Shown: positions 43,641 through 55,269, numbered from the stretch's first letter. The stretch is DNA of 64,000 nt from Physcia stellaris (GCA_018902385.1 JABSSW010000011.1:682001-746000); one strand, 5' to 3'. Program-made: numbers and translations. The notes: a model not told the origin generated them from the letters alone.

Positions 43641-44279
43641 CTTTGGTGCGCTGAGGAAATGACCTCCGCTTCTCGTCGCCCACATTACGATCACTACTCC
43701 GATCCTCAGAGGACTTGGCACAGACTTGATTAGATACGATCTAGTATATGGAGTCGTCAAATGTGCGTGTACAGTTCGGGTCGAACGTACGGAATTCCCC
43801 TTGTCACTGTCCGCTGAATGTTGCACAATATTGGAAGCGTGACAAGCAAGCTACCGAGGGACAAATCCCCGTAGATCTAACTCGGTCTCCAGAGCTCAGT
43901 ACTTGATTGTTCAACCAGCCAGTAACAGAGCCAAGGACAATCAACCAGCTCCTCAGCGTGAGGCGACCTTACGAGCAGTCGCACCCATTCGAGTATTGTT
44001 CGCACTGAATAGGAAACGGCTTTGCCATCACAAATCGCTGGTAGTAGAATGGTTTTGTGAATGATAGAGAAGCGAAATGCCGAGACATTGAGGGTATCTA
44101 AAGACATACAAACGCTGAAAATTCGCAACGAGATACTTTTATATCGTTGACCCTGAGACATCCAAGTTGTCTTCCGTCATCCATCACGAGCCGTATCTCA
44201 TACATATCTCGTAAAGCTTTTCCTTGCCCGTGTCTCGTGAAACATAACCTCGTACAGCTCATAAATTCTCCTTATATGT

Positions 44280-46975
44280 TCAACCAAAAAATTCCCCAGC
44301 CGCCAGCGTCTCCCACGGCCTTCCACTTTGCCACACGTTCTCTATCAATGTCCTCGCTTTGTGCGCCTGGTTTTGAGTTAGCGGACACCAACCCGGAAAA
44401 AAGAAAGGGTATGCAAAATACCTGTGTCATGCCACTCCCCTCCACGCTCTTCAGCCTCCCCAACAATTTCTCCCTTTGCCACTCTTCCTTCGCCTGACAC
44501 CCGGCCGTAAACATCGGAAACAGCAAACACGCCTCCGCCGTGCCCCCCTTCCGCACCCTATCAAGCGCGATCACGATCTCTCGCACTGGCGTCTGCACTT
44601 CCGGGTCGCAGGCTGGTTTCCGCAGTACGCGACAATGGAGGTGTATCAGTCCGGCCCAGTGGAAGGCTTCGTTCGTGGCGACCATCTCGATCGAATCCCA
44701 GACTGCTTCTGCGTCGTTGCTGTTGCGGTGCGGACAGCCTTTGTATCTATGTGTACGCGCTGCTTGCAGGTTAGATTTCAGTTCTTGAGCTACAGCGGAA
44801 ATGTATGGTGATGGGGTCCAGTCCTCGATTATCGCGCCGTCGGAGTCAACTCGCTCGCTGTCGCTTTTCTTGGCGAGTTCGGCGATCCGGGCAAGCATAC
44901 CAACGCAGCGGCTAGTGAAGCCATTGACGCAGTCGATTTGGAAGTCGTCTTCGCCTTCTATCGCCCAATGATCGCCACCGAATAAGGGAGGGTCCTTCTT
45001 GCCGCCGCTAAGACTACCGACGACGTCAAGGTAGGCGAACCAGCGGCTGAGGAAGTAAGATACTGCATCCTTCTTGTGAATGGTCCTGGCTCCGCCGCGA
45101 GCCATAAGCATGCGGCGGGCGACATCGAGGTGCGACTGCCAAGGAATAGGAACTCCAAAGGTGTTGGGGGAGATGATTTCGAGGGAAGCAAGCATAATGG
45201 CTGTAGCGAGATTGGCGTTGGAGATTTGTGAGCTAGGGTCATCGAGGGCACGGCTAAGAGAGGGGAAGATGTCTTGAACCCAGTGGGCAATACGGTTGGC
45301 GGGCTCCGGATGTTTTAGTAGCCTGGCTCGATGGCTCGCGGAATACGCTAGAAGTAGATTGAGGAGATTTATGTCGTGGAGAGCCATTTCAGGAAGGATG
45401 GTCCGGAAAGGATTTTCATTGCAGTCGTGTGGAACAAGAATTCGGGCCGTATGGTTGAGGAAGTGATGAAAATACAACAGGTTCATAGGATTGTCCCGAA
45501 GCGTTGGTGGTAGCTCACCTAAGGATTTTGGAATAGACACCGTCACCGCATCTGCATAATAGCCGCGGTCACTGTGAGCCGGATCAGTACTATATACAGC
45601 AATGCCAAACTCAGCGAAAGCATCTTGATTGTCTGCTGCCCCATTAGAGCCATGGCGATACAAATTAGGCAAGGACATGGCAGGCGTGAGGCCGTTGAGG
45701 GCTAGTGAATCATTGTTCTTAGGTAGATCGAGGTCAGGAAAGCCTCGGTCGACGCCATACTCGAGAAGTAAATCAAATGATGGTAACGCCGGGATACTCT
45801 CCCCTCCATAATCCGGTTGCTCTGTGTCATCGGAAAGCAAAGACTTCACTGAAAGACGGCGAAGGTCTGGATTGTCGGTAATCGCTTGTGTTTTGCTGCT
45901 TGGTGGTGGATTGTTTTCATCCGAGTTTGTTGAAGCTGCAGGTGTAGGCATGGGGTTAGGGTAATTAGATGGACTGTAAATTGCCCCATTGGATACAGGC
46001 TGGGAGAATGTCGGCCTGAAATATGTCCCCGCAGAATTGGTATGCTGCGTCGACTGGTAACGGGTATTCAGATCGGTGGTGGGCTGATCGTATGATGGAC
46101 TTAATCTCATGCGCTTATTTCGATGTTCTGCTGCAGCTGCTTGACCCTCATCAGGATATCGTCGTGGCAACAAGCCGAATGGAGAATGAGGTACTGTAGC
46201 TTGATAAGGTGGGGGCATTGGCATCTGGTATGGAGGGCCGAAGAACGGCGGGCTCTCGACGCTGGAGGCTTCAACATTGGAGTTCGCCGGCGAGGGGTAC
46301 TCTCGAAACTTGGAGAGCTGGTTCATGGACATCGGGTCGCGATACCCTGACACTTGACTGTAACCCATATTTGTGCCCACGACCCCCACTCCAGCACTAG
46401 AAGGAGGCTCCTGAGCGTATGTTGATTGACCCTGTGTAAGGCTGCTGACTGCATCTAATGGCGGTGTACCTTGGAACGTAGGTGCATGTGAGGGTGAAGG
46501 GTCGGATGGGCCTTGGCTAATATGGAGATCTCCTGACTGAGATTGTGAGCATGATGACTCGTAAGACTCGCGCTCGAGTAGAGGAGGTGGTTTGGCGGGA
46601 GAAGAGGAGATTCCAGAGGGCGAGGCACCCAAGCCTTGCCCTCGGGCACCGATGTCTGGACTTCCTGCGGCCTTGAGCTGAGTGTGTTCACCGTCGCTGG
46701 AGGAACGAGTAGAAAGGGGAGGACGGGCCTGGCGTGGGGATAGATGGGCAACATCGCTGCGAAACCAATTCAAGCGTATGCTGTAGTCGCAGGTATCACC
46801 CTGCCTTTCGCAATTGACACAATTCGGCTTTTCCTCTCCGCATTTGATCTTCCGATTTTTGCAAGGCCTATTCGCGTTATTCGTGAAAGGCGAGAGATGG
46901 AAGAGGAGCTGCTCACCAGCATCCATGACGACTCCTCCGCTTGGGCTCAGCTCCAGGCTTCTTTGGACGAGGCAT
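44280..46975 (-). CDS. Zn(II)2Cys6 transcription factor
   Basis: The model is complement(44280..44366, 44422..46867, 46917..46975), 863 aa. A 59-bp first exon (MPRPKKPGAEPKRRSRHGC) supplies the first Cys and basic flank. The 49-bp intron (GTGAGC...AATAG) splits the Trp codon of CWPC. The zinc cluster is then complete: Cys 19, 22, 29, 36, 39, 46. A Ser/Pro-rich linker follows, then a fungal-specific middle region (about 470-860). The last 55-bp intron (GTATTT...CCAG) switches frame to a tail ending in NVWQSGRPWETLAAGEFFG, which resembles C-termini of this family. It is a nuclear DNA-binding regulator of unknown targets. It is divergent from the FAR-17a gene with a 514-bp shared upstream region. 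Confidence 0.9.
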
Positions 46976-47489
46976 ACGAGTATCCGGTCAACACCTCTGG
47001 TTCGTCACTTAGCGGTATGGCTCAGCAGTGTGGGGATAGGTCTCCTTAGCCAGCTCTCGAGATCAACTCGGAGGAAGGATTAAAAAGCGCTCCAGTGATG
47101 AGACATGGCCAGTGGAATAGTCCACGAGGATACGCTGCAGTCCAAAGGACTTGGCGGACTGGAGGAGAGTCCAGAACATCGAGGGTGCGGGACGAGATGA
47201 TGTGCACCGATAAGGTTTCGAGCATGAAGGCTGCATTAGCACCGAAGACACCAAGAACATTCCATCCCCCATCTTCCTCAAGAGCAAGTATACCTTGAGA
47301 ATCGAAAGGGAGCTTCACGAATATCCACTGTCACCATCACGTTAGACGGAGGTGCTGCTATCTAAGGTAACCTTCGATCGCCCGCTAACTCCGTGCTTCC
47401 CGGCGAGCACGGTACAACCTCGCTCCCTTACAACACACCATCGGGTCATCATTTCAGTGGAAGCCTGTACCGACATTGATACCTCGAAG
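46976..47489. promoter_or_regulatory. Divergent intergenic region, TF / FAR-17a gene
   Basis: 514 bp between two start codons pointing away from each other. A 90-codon minus-strand frame (47046..47318) overlaps it but shows no family signature. Treat the region as promoter. Confidence 0.4.
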
Positions 47490-48454
47490 ATGCCATCCGA
47501 GCCCAGCAAGAGCGCCTCGTTGCCGACCAGTCATCCGTTGCAGCGACTCGCCTCTCCTTCGCCCACTGTCTCCTCCTTGATACACGTCAGTGCCACGCTC
47601 ATCCATTCACATCGCAGCTCACCAAACGCTTAGTTCCTCGGTCTCTCAAGTTTCGCAACAGCTTTCAAATAGTCAGCGCTTCCTCAACCCCAGCAATAGC
47701 AGTACCCGCTGACTTGGACGCAGTCTAGTCGACTTTCCAACTCCAATGTGAGCACATACCGTTCCAAACACTGAGAGCAAAACCTGACTTTGTACAAAGA
47801 AACGAGAGTTATGGCTGGCATTTTCAATACCTTACCATCATTGGCCTCACCCTTGCCACGGTCACCTTCATGTGTGGCTCTCTAGCTGACATGACTTCCT
47901 CGCAAACGCTCTTCCAAGCTAAGAATGCTTTATCGACCTGTACCACACCGCTCGAGGTGCTGATAGCCGTTCTCTATTGGGGTCTCCGATCGGTAAGTGG
48001 TGAAAGATGTGGAAGCCGATCAAAGCTAAAAACTTGGTCATAGATCGATAAGAGCCTTGTAATTCCAGAGTGGGCACAGCTCCCGCTCATGGCCGACCTA
48101 TCCTTTCACCTTTTCCCTCCTCTGTTCCTAGCCATAGATTTCCTCCTCTTGTCGCCTCCATGGAATATATCCGCTCGGAGCGCAATGGCCCTGAGTACTG
48201 TACTTGCTTTCGGGTACTGGTTTTGGGTTGAACAATGCTACAAGCATAACGGCTTCTATCCGTATCCGATCTTCGAGCAGGTTGGTTTGATAGGGCGCAT
48301 CGGGCTCTTTGTGTTGAGTGCCGTAGTCATGACAGGAAGCACAATGACGCTCAAACGACTTTACGCCGTCCTCAATGGAAAGATCATGGAGACGTTGCAA
48401 GAAGAGCAAAATAAGAAGAAGAAAGAGCCAATCGTGCTAAAACGACCGTCATGA
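47490..48454 (+). CDS. FAR-17a/AIG1-like membrane protein
   Basis: Five exons: 47490..47585, 47634..47671, 47724..47747, 47800..47992, 48044..48454; 253 aa. Exons 2 and 3 are only 38 and 24 bp but restore the expected sequence SSFATAFKYLVDFPTPINES. The family pattern is clear: SYGWHFQYLTIIGLTLATV, PLEVLIAVLYWGLR, ADLSFHLFPPLFLAIDFLLL, GYWFWVEQCYKHNGFYPYP. Five or six membrane spans are likely, and a Lys-rich tail follows (NKKKKEP). Members include animal AIG1/ADTRP, which hydrolyse hydroxy-fatty-acid esters with a Thr-His pair. Catalysis in fungi is inferred. Location is probably the ER. Confidence 0.9.
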
Positions 48455-49595
48455 CCTAAGTCTTGATATGACCTGGTGAATATGCGAGCGCCAAAGGAAC
48501 ATGATCCGTGGTTGTGGTGGTGAACGACATATAGAAGGTTCCGAGAACTCTTCGCAATAAATCATCGACTAGGTGGTACCCTAAACAGCCAATTGTCTGT
48601 AATCTTGCTTCCTAGTTTCTACCAGGATTCCGACTGGAAAAGCCGTCTGATGGAGGACTGTAAGTCAGCAGCGCTTCCCATTAGTCACTAAGATCATCAG
48701 TGTCTACGTAAGACTACGCAACTTATCTAATTCTCTATGTCGATTTGTTCCACGTGAACCAGTGATTTTATTCCTGCAGTATTCAGAGAACAATGCGTTA
48801 TTGCATAAAATCCCTGCGATTACCCAACAACGAATCTTAGAGATCATGAGAGAGGAGCCTTGAGACCGAAACTGTAACCGCTTTTACAAAAGTCTTCAAG
48901 CCTTCCCATCCTGAAGCGTATCCCACGGTCTGATAGTAAGTGATGCTGTTTGTTTGACTACACTGTCAGATCTACGATTACCCGACTTAGGACGGAACCA
49001 GAATATGATGCCGTCTTCATGCCGTCTTCACACGCTTTGTTCCAGACACGAGTAAGCGTCTTGTCATGTTGGGTGTATTAGTAGCGATGTATAGGAGATA
49101 GGATCGCACCACGCCAAACCATGGAATAAGGACCTCCTTAGATCGACGAATTCTTATGGTGTTGGATCTCCCACCTTTACTGGCGAGCAAGCTTAGGACA
49201 AGCTTGAGGAATAGCTTAGTCCAGAGCTTGTCTCAACGAGCCACGTTCACTATTCTAGCAGTAGTTAGCGAAGCTACTCAAGTCCGCATTCTTTCACGAC
49301 GAATCCAGCTGTGGCGTTATTGACTGCTCTTGGCGGACTGCAAATCCAGCCATACAGCTTCCGCCCTTACCGAATCTTTGGATGGAGTGAAAACACCTTC
49401 TAACAAGTCGCCAAACGCCGAATCTTCAAGCTCTCCTTGGCTGGCTGGCTGGCGTGGCTTTGCAATTATGGCTCTACTAGTACTACGGCTTTTGTAGGAT
49501 CTAGAAAGTTGAAATGCTTCACATATATCTTGGCGGCATCTCCATTGGCATATAGCTACACTGTCTCATCCATGGTCCTTACACGATTAGGCATC
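48455..49595. other. Intergenic with MITE copy 6
   Basis: About 1.1 kb. MITE copy 6 at 48921..49126. The rest holds nothing I can support apart from the leader of the secreted-protein gene. Confidence 0.4.
48921..49126 (+). mobile_element. MITE family 1, copy 6 (forward)
   Basis: 206 bp, TCCCACGGTCTGATAG at the left, CCAAACCATGGAA at the right, TA on both sides. The ACGCGT box is lost (GAGTAAGCGTCTTG). Confidence 0.85.
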
Positions 49596-50603
49596 ATGCG
49601 TTCCTTTCTACCTCTTCATCTCCTGCTCGGCGCATCCATGTGTGTTGCCAACCCAACACCAGCTCCAGCGCCTTCACCTTCACCTACAAAGTTTCTCGAA
49701 CTTCGTGCCACGACTTGCGCTGCTGATAACTGTTACCGTGCGGCAAAGTCTCTGAATGAGAACCATGAAGGGAGTTACTATAACTCCATCAATCCGCTTT
49801 GTTCCTCGTATACCAGTCCACCGACCATTGTAACCTCCTTGACGTCCTCTCCTCTTATCCTTCCCTCGTCTTGCTCAGCACCTCGAATCTCTAGTCTCTG
49901 CGACTGTCTCGCACCTGCGCCGCCATGCGCTACACGAGCTGCAGCACAAAGGGTGGAAAACCCGAGTTTCGAGCTTGATTATAGTGGTAATGCCCAAGTG
50001 TTGCCTTACTGGACGATAACAGATACGGCAAACAACTGGGGTGATTACAACAATTATGGGCAAGTCTACGAAGGCAATCTTGGAATGTATGTGTGTCCTG
50101 AATCCTGTGAATTAGTGTTCTACAATTGTTCAAGGTGCTGACTGTACCTTCTCTTTAGTACCATCTGGGCTGACAGAGCTTCCGGAGTTTTCACCGCAAC
50201 CCAGACCCTGTTTTTATGCCCAGGAAGCCGATACGCGTTCAGCGCTTACATCGGCTATGCTTACTTCTTCGGGCCTTCGACTGGCCCTGTCTTCAATAGC
50301 AACGTCACCGTCTACTTCAACGATCAAGTTATTGTTCCAACGCAGCCAACATGTACGTCGATCTCACAGTGCAATAAACCTCCGCCTAAAAAGCCTGAGG
50401 GGTTTGAGGCTGGCTTTAGACAGCTCGTGGGAACTGCTCCTGTAACTGCTCCCGCGTCTGCTCCTGTAACTGCTCCCGCAAATACGGCGGTGCTGAAGAT
50501 TGTTATCGCCAGAGATGTGAGTGGCAATACGAATGGTCCGTATGGGTATGATGTCACGGCTGAAACATTGTTGGATTTGATTACCTTGACGAAGGTTGGC
50601 TAG
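49596..50603 (+). CDS. Secreted protein with CBM (CenC-like) domain
   Basis: The model is join(49596..50086, 50159..50603), 311 aa, with a 72-bp intron (GTATGT...TTTAG) joining EGNLG to ITIWADRASG. The start is the ATG before a signal peptide (MRSFLPLHLLLGASMCVANP); two upstream in-frame ATGs would only lengthen it. A Pro/Ser linker and a Cys-containing segment (TCAADNCYRAAKSLNE, LCDCLAPAPPC) precede a galactose-binding-like module starting VENPSFELD, the common opening of CenC-type carbohydrate-binding domains. An Ala/Pro/Thr linker (TAPVTAPASAPVTAPA) near the C-terminus suggests O-glycosylation. Probably an extracellular or wall-associated carbohydrate-binding protein. Confidence 0.78.
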
Positions 50604-51791
50604 TCCTGGTTTCCAAGTAGGGGAGCTGTTTTTGCAGTATACTTGATGATGAGATTTATAACGAGGAACACGAAACTACATGAGGGAGACATAATGAAGA
50701 GTAAAACGTACACAACAAAGCTGTAAGCGACTGCCTATAATAGAGTGATGGGGGGCAATGATATTGGTTGTGGCGACACTGGTGGTCTTACTCGGACTCC
50801 GCTACTAAAAAAGAGTCGTATATCTCCGTACGATGTGCTTGAGTACAGCGGCCTCGTTCGCAGAATCATTCACCAATAGGTGAGTCTCTTAATATATTCA
50901 TCATCGAGCCGTGAGATACGCAGGTACGAGCGTAAACAATAAATGGTCGTGCTGTGGGGTCCATTAGCAATCTTTACAACCCTTTCTCTAGAAGACCTCA
51001 GCCTTCGGGACGAGAAGCATCAACACGAAAATATGATTTCCCTCTAAGACTCAGAAACCAAGTGATCAGAATAATCACAAGCTGCAGAGTAATATCATGG
51101 ACGATATCGAAACCGTTTCAGGTGAAAATGCCCGACTTGAGACCGTGGAATATCGTCGCCAAGGATGTTTGAGTTGACACTTGTAATGCGAAATTGATCG
51201 CAGAGCATTATCTGACCTGCGAACGGCGTCCCGATTCTTTTCTCGTGAATACGTGGACGTTACTAAGGTACATGTAGCTTATGGGAACATAAGACGCCAG
51301 GTCTAGAGTCCTGTGGGACGAAGAACCTAGGACTCGCCCGAGACGAAACCGCGTACCGAGACGTCATGACCACGTGGTAACCCGGCTTGGGAACAGATCA
51401 ATCTACAAAAGGCATACCATAGTCATGAAGTGTTTTGTGGCTTAAAAGCAGAGTATCGCGATGACATCCTAGTTCAGTTCCTTTCCGGCGCTCATTTTCA
51501 ATTGGGCTTCTCCATGCTGGTAGGGGACCATTTATTCAATCTAGAAGAGTGAGAGAACAGAACCTGATTACAAATTGAAGCTTGCTAGAAAGGCAGAAGT
51601 CAAGCTGACAACACTGCAGCGCCGGCCATTCATCGAACCGAAATTTCTCGCTTACAAATCGCTTATTGGCTGCTTAGGAACGATTAATAATGCCCAGATC
51701 ACGACCCAGGAATCAAGATCCAATACATACGTGTATATGTAAGATGTCTTGATCTCTCCCAAACAGCATCAATTAAAATCCACGAAAATGA
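50604..51791. other. Intergenic, no gene recognised
   Basis: About 1.2 kb. I see no MITE, RNA gene or credible coding sequence. Confidence 0.4.
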
Positions 51792-52172
51792 ATGACAAAC
51801 CCTCTTCATCTTTTCCTTGGAATCGTAGCATCTCTTGTCGTCGCCTCTGCAATCAACCTCCTCTACCCACGATCAACACCCATGTCTTCCCAAACCACCA
51901 ACATCATCCCCATCGTCGCCCTAGGCGTCTATCGGGAGGTAGCAGCAAAGATGGATTCTCTCTTCGCCCCCACACCCTTCCGCATGACCGCCATCCTCGA
52001 TCTGAAGCAGGACCCCCCATCCGTCCGTTACAGCCCTGAGAACCTGTTGACCGTGCTCTACAACCTGCATCCGAGGCCCAAAGTCTTCATTACTGGAGCC
52101 GCGCTATCGCGTGCCATGACTGCCGAGTCGATTGCGGTTTGGGAGGGTTACGTTAAGGAGTCGAGGTTGTAG
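51792..52172 (+). CDS. Small hypothetical protein with N-terminal hydrophobic segment
   Basis: Intronless, 126 aa. Another ATG 4 bases upstream opens a different frame. The N-terminus has one hydrophobic helix (LHLFLGIVASLVVASAINLL). If translation begins instead at the later MSSQTTN the protein would be soluble. The rest (NIIPIVALGVYREVAAKMDS, PSVRYSPENLLTVLYNLHPR) has codon use and composition of a real protein and looks like an alpha/beta fold, but I do not recognise the family. Confidence 0.6.
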   Translation: MTNPLHLFLGIVASLVVASAINLLYPRSTPMSSQTTNIIPIVALGVYREVAAKMDSLFAPTPFRMTAILDLKQDPPSVRYSPENLLTVLYNLHPRPKVFITGAALSRAMTAESIAVWEGYVKESRL

Positions 52173-53134
52173 AGACTTTTGTGATAAACGTGAGTGCTGT
52201 TACAATAGCTGGGATGGGCAGATTGGTGCTGACTTTGACGAAGCTGTGCGAAGAGCCTCCGCTAGATGGAGACTGGATGAGCCATATCTTGAGGAGGTTG
52301 ACTGAACGATACCAATAGATGAGAGTTGGACAATGGTCACTCCTGAACAGTCATCCCAGATTCCAGCAAGCCCTTTTTCTTACGTATCCCATGGTCTGGT
52401 TGTCAGAGACTGACAGATCAGCAATTACCCGGCTTGGGAAGAAAGAAAATGATGATGTCATCTTCATGTCGTCTTCATATGCTTTGTGCCAGAAACGGGT
52501 ACGCGTTTTGTCGTACTGAGTGCGTTAGTGACGATGTATCAGAAGCAAGATCGGACCACACCGGACCATGGGACATGATGTGCATATTGCGAGTGTCTTG
52601 ATGTCGGTCAGAAGAATGGGAAATTTCGAGTAAAAAAGGCTTGGTCGTATCCTGGAATGAGGGTTCGAGCAATCTAGGCTAGTAGGTAAGGTTGACTTAG
52701 GTTGATTGACTTCAGACACTCTAGCAGAACAATGGTGAATCGCGATGAATCCAATGTGTAGAGTCCTATCGATCGCTTTGCAAATTTTCCTCATTGAGAG
52801 AGGAGAACTAAACGAAGCAGCACTCGCCAGCTCCAAGATTGTCGTTACATGGTCACCAAATTTCAATCGAAAGAATTAAACAAACGATAGCCCGAATTGG
52901 GAAGTACATAGAGCTTGGAATTGCGTTTTCCCGGGTGGGGTAACCTGGTTTTGCCGAAGAGCCCAGTCTATTATTGAAACTAAACTATGTCCGGAGGAAG
53001 GATACTCTATGTACAAGATTTCCAATAATGCCTGACAGTCTTATTGGAGTGTCAGAGACTATCTCATTGGATAGCCTCTATATGTTCCCTTTTAGGGGAT
53101 GTTCATCATGCTTGGGCAGTTGAAGCTCGCGAGC
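52173..53134. other. Intergenic with MITE copy 7
   Basis: About 960 bp. Contains MITE copy 7 (52387..52573). No gene seen in the rest. Confidence 0.4.
52387..52573 (+). mobile_element. MITE family 1, copy 7 (forward, short)
   Basis: 187 bp; TCCCATGGTCTGGTTG at the left, CCGGACCATGGGA at the right. TA on the left and CA on the right. The left subterminal block (AGCAAGTGGTGCTAA) is deleted. GGGTACGCGTTTTGTC is intact. Confidence 0.82.
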
Positions 53135-53760
53135 TTATTCGTGGTCTCGCTTTAGTCGTAATGGAAGCTCCCTTGACGGCGCAGATCTCGAAGAGGTTCC
53201 CGCCCCTGGCCTATTGAGCTCCTCCTCGGTTATTTGATCATCGTCAACATCCAAAGAGGCTTGATGACCAGCATCTCCCTGTTGATAGTTAGTTAGTCTG
53301 TGGTAATGTCACTAGGGAGTCAACCTACAGGAGCGAACGCTGCAGGTGCAGGTGCTGGTGCTGATGTGCTCAGTTCTGGCAGAGCTGGCTGACCAGCCTG
53401 TGCCGCATCATAAGCCGAGACCAATTTGCGCAGCTCTTCTTGAACGCTTTTGATCTTGGGATATTCAGCGTACGGCTCTCTCGCAGGAGCGGGTCTGGTT
53501 TGCGAGTCTTTTGGGAGTGGCCCCGCCCAGAGTTTCTTATGTCCCTGTAACTGATAGCCAGCAAGACAGTTCTTCGCTTGCTTGTATTTGGACTTACTTT
53601 GAAGCCAGATAATGAGTGAGCCATTCTGGCGTGGAACGTACTCGTCATCTGTGATACTGAAGCCTCCACCCACCATGGCATCACGAATGAGTGGTCGGGG
53701 AAAGTCAATATTGGTGATCAGTAGTCCAGTGACTTGCGGTGTCTTGTCAGATGAAGCCAT
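53135..53760 (-). CDS. RRM-like small protein A
   Basis: The model is complement(53135..53278, 53329..53760), 191 aa, with a 50-bp intron (GTAGGT...ACAG) joining FAP to GDAGHQASLD. The start is the first ATG of the frame (MASSDKTPQ). Residues about 8-85 read like one RNA-recognition-type alpha/beta unit: VTGLLITNIDFP, LIRDAMVGGGFSI, SLIIWLQSKSKYKQAKNCLA. A Pro/Ala linker and an acidic-to-basic tail follow. The neighbouring divergent gene at 54229 shows the same order of elements, so the two are likely paralogues. RNA or protein binding is inference; aromatic RNP residues are not canonical. Confidence 0.6.
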
Positions 53761-54228
53761 TTGATGCTCTTTCGCAATGATCTTCGCTGATTGTATGTTA
53801 TGCGACAATCTATTGACTAGGATATGCAGGTGTAACGACGAAGAAGACGTGGAAAGTGGTCCTTGAGGTGAGATTATCGGTAAAACAGTCCGGACCCAGA
53901 TTCAGGGTCCAAGGTATTCACTTCATAGCAGCCCTAAGCGGCAAGTTCCGCATGTGAAGTGACGCATGGTACATTCACCCATTAGGCAGGCTTTGATACC
54001 TCACTTTACCTCGACTTCTTCTCTCTTCCCTCTTTGCATCCAGCTTACAGTGTGTGACTTAGTACAGAGGATTTCAAAAAGGTCAGTTGCTTCTACTTGT
54101 TACATGCCGGTGTCCAAATTACCTCTTCAAGTGACATAAACAAGCTCTATGATAGCTTTGATGAGCTGACTTTGAGTTTACCTAGGTCTGATCCCTATCA
54201 ACAAAACAGTCACTGCTAATTTAGCACA
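53761..54228. promoter_or_regulatory. Divergent promoter of the RRM-like pair
   Basis: 468 bp between the two start codons, which face away from each other. No open frame of note. Co-expression of the pair is plausible but unproven. Confidence 0.4.
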
Positions 54229-54627
54229 ATGTCTCGTTCCGCACACTGGAAACCCTACTCTTGCTACGTCAAGAACGTTCCGGATTATGAAGTCCTTCTG
54301 CAAGGCCTCCGGAATGCAGGTTTTCAAATACGATCCGAGAACTGGCAGCTTCAGAAAACAGGGGTGATCGCCACGCTGCCGGATCGGGACTGGGGCTATG
54401 CTTTTAGAGATACATTGCATGGATTAAACATCCAAGGTTCAGTCCTATGGGCCGAGAAATCCCACAAGCAGTATGATGGAACTGACTCTGGGCTGTCGGG
54501 ACCAATTCCATCGCCAGAGGCTGCTAGGCGAGTCATCATCGACGCATTCGCACCAGCTCAAACGCCTGCATCACCAGCACAAGTATCCGGCGAAATCTCT
54601 TCAGATCCCAATGACACAAGCATCTAA
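54229..54627 (+). CDS. RRM-like small protein B
   Basis: Intronless, 132 aa. The main body reads YSCYVKNVPDYEVLLQGLRN, AGFQIRSENWQLQK, GVIATLPDRDWGYAFRDTLH, GLNIQGSVLWAEKS, which parallels the beta-alpha-beta order of the divergent neighbour (for example VTGLLITNIDF; LIRDAMVGGGF; KNCLAGYQLQGHKKLWA). A Pro/Ala-rich tail ends the protein. It is probably a single RRM-like domain in a minimal protein. I do not recognise a named family. Confidence 0.6.
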   Translation: MSRSAHWKPYSCYVKNVPDYEVLLQGLRNAGFQIRSENWQLQKTGVIATLPDRDWGYAFRDTLHGLNIQGSVLWAEKSHKQYDGTDSGLSGPIPSPEAARRVIIDAFAPAQTPASPAQVSGEISSDPNDTSI

Positions 54628-54894
54628 AAGATGTCTCACGAAGTTCAGATCATCTAAAAGATGATTTAAGAGATTACCTTCATCGACTGACTAAATAAGT
54701 CATACAATAATACATAGCTTAACATTATCAGTAAAATAGATCAGTTTAAGCAACCACAAAAACTTCCCTAACTTGTGTGATAGAATTTCTAGTCTACATC
54801 AATGCATTACCTCGAGTGTAAGTAATGACGCTGCCTTTTCAAAGGCTCCTAAGGGAAGTTGAGCGTCCACTACTAGCGACAATGAGACTGTGAA

Positions 54895-55132
54895 GCCCAT
54901 GGTCTGGTGAAGGGCGATCCTGCCTTCCATAAATCGCCACCAATACACCCAATATGACAAGGCGCGTACCCGAGTTTGGTACAAAGCGTAGAAGACAGCA
55001 TGAAGACAGCGTGAAGACGGCATAAATAAGACATGAAAAAGACATCGTCTTTTGGTTTCTTCCTGAGTCGGGTAATCGGAGGTCTGTAAGGGTGTATGCA
55101 AAGATCCGATCACTTGGTAACAGGCCGTGAAA
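54895..55132 (-). mobile_element. MITE family 1, copy 8 (reverse)
   Basis: 238 bp, GCCCATGGTCTGGTGAAG at the left and CAGGCCGTGAAA at the right. Terminal bases and TA flanks have decayed. It has an extra GAAGACAGCGTGAAGACGGC repeat inside, and the ACGCGT box reads GCGCGT. Confidence 0.75.
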
Positions 55133-55269
55133 TCGCTGAAGAACGATTTTTACTCTATCCTTTCACCCCGGAATTGCATCAAAGTTTTGATCATATGTAC
55201 CCCACCACCACCACAGTATGCGAAATTAATGTGCACCTCCGGGGTACTGCCAGACGGACGAGGTAAGGG

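Larger units (their letters stand above)
43009..44279. other. Intergenic with MITE copy 5 and hairpins
   Basis: About 1.27 kb: MITE copy 5 (43247..43473), then two inverted repeats (43496..43550 and 43621..43640). No gene is supported. The right end is the 3' flank of the Zn2Cys6 gene. Confidence 0.45.

Noticed and set aside
47046-47318. 90-codon minus-strand frame between the Zn2Cys6 and FAR-17a genes
   Set aside because: It lies in a shared promoter region and has no recognisable motif. Kept only as a remark.
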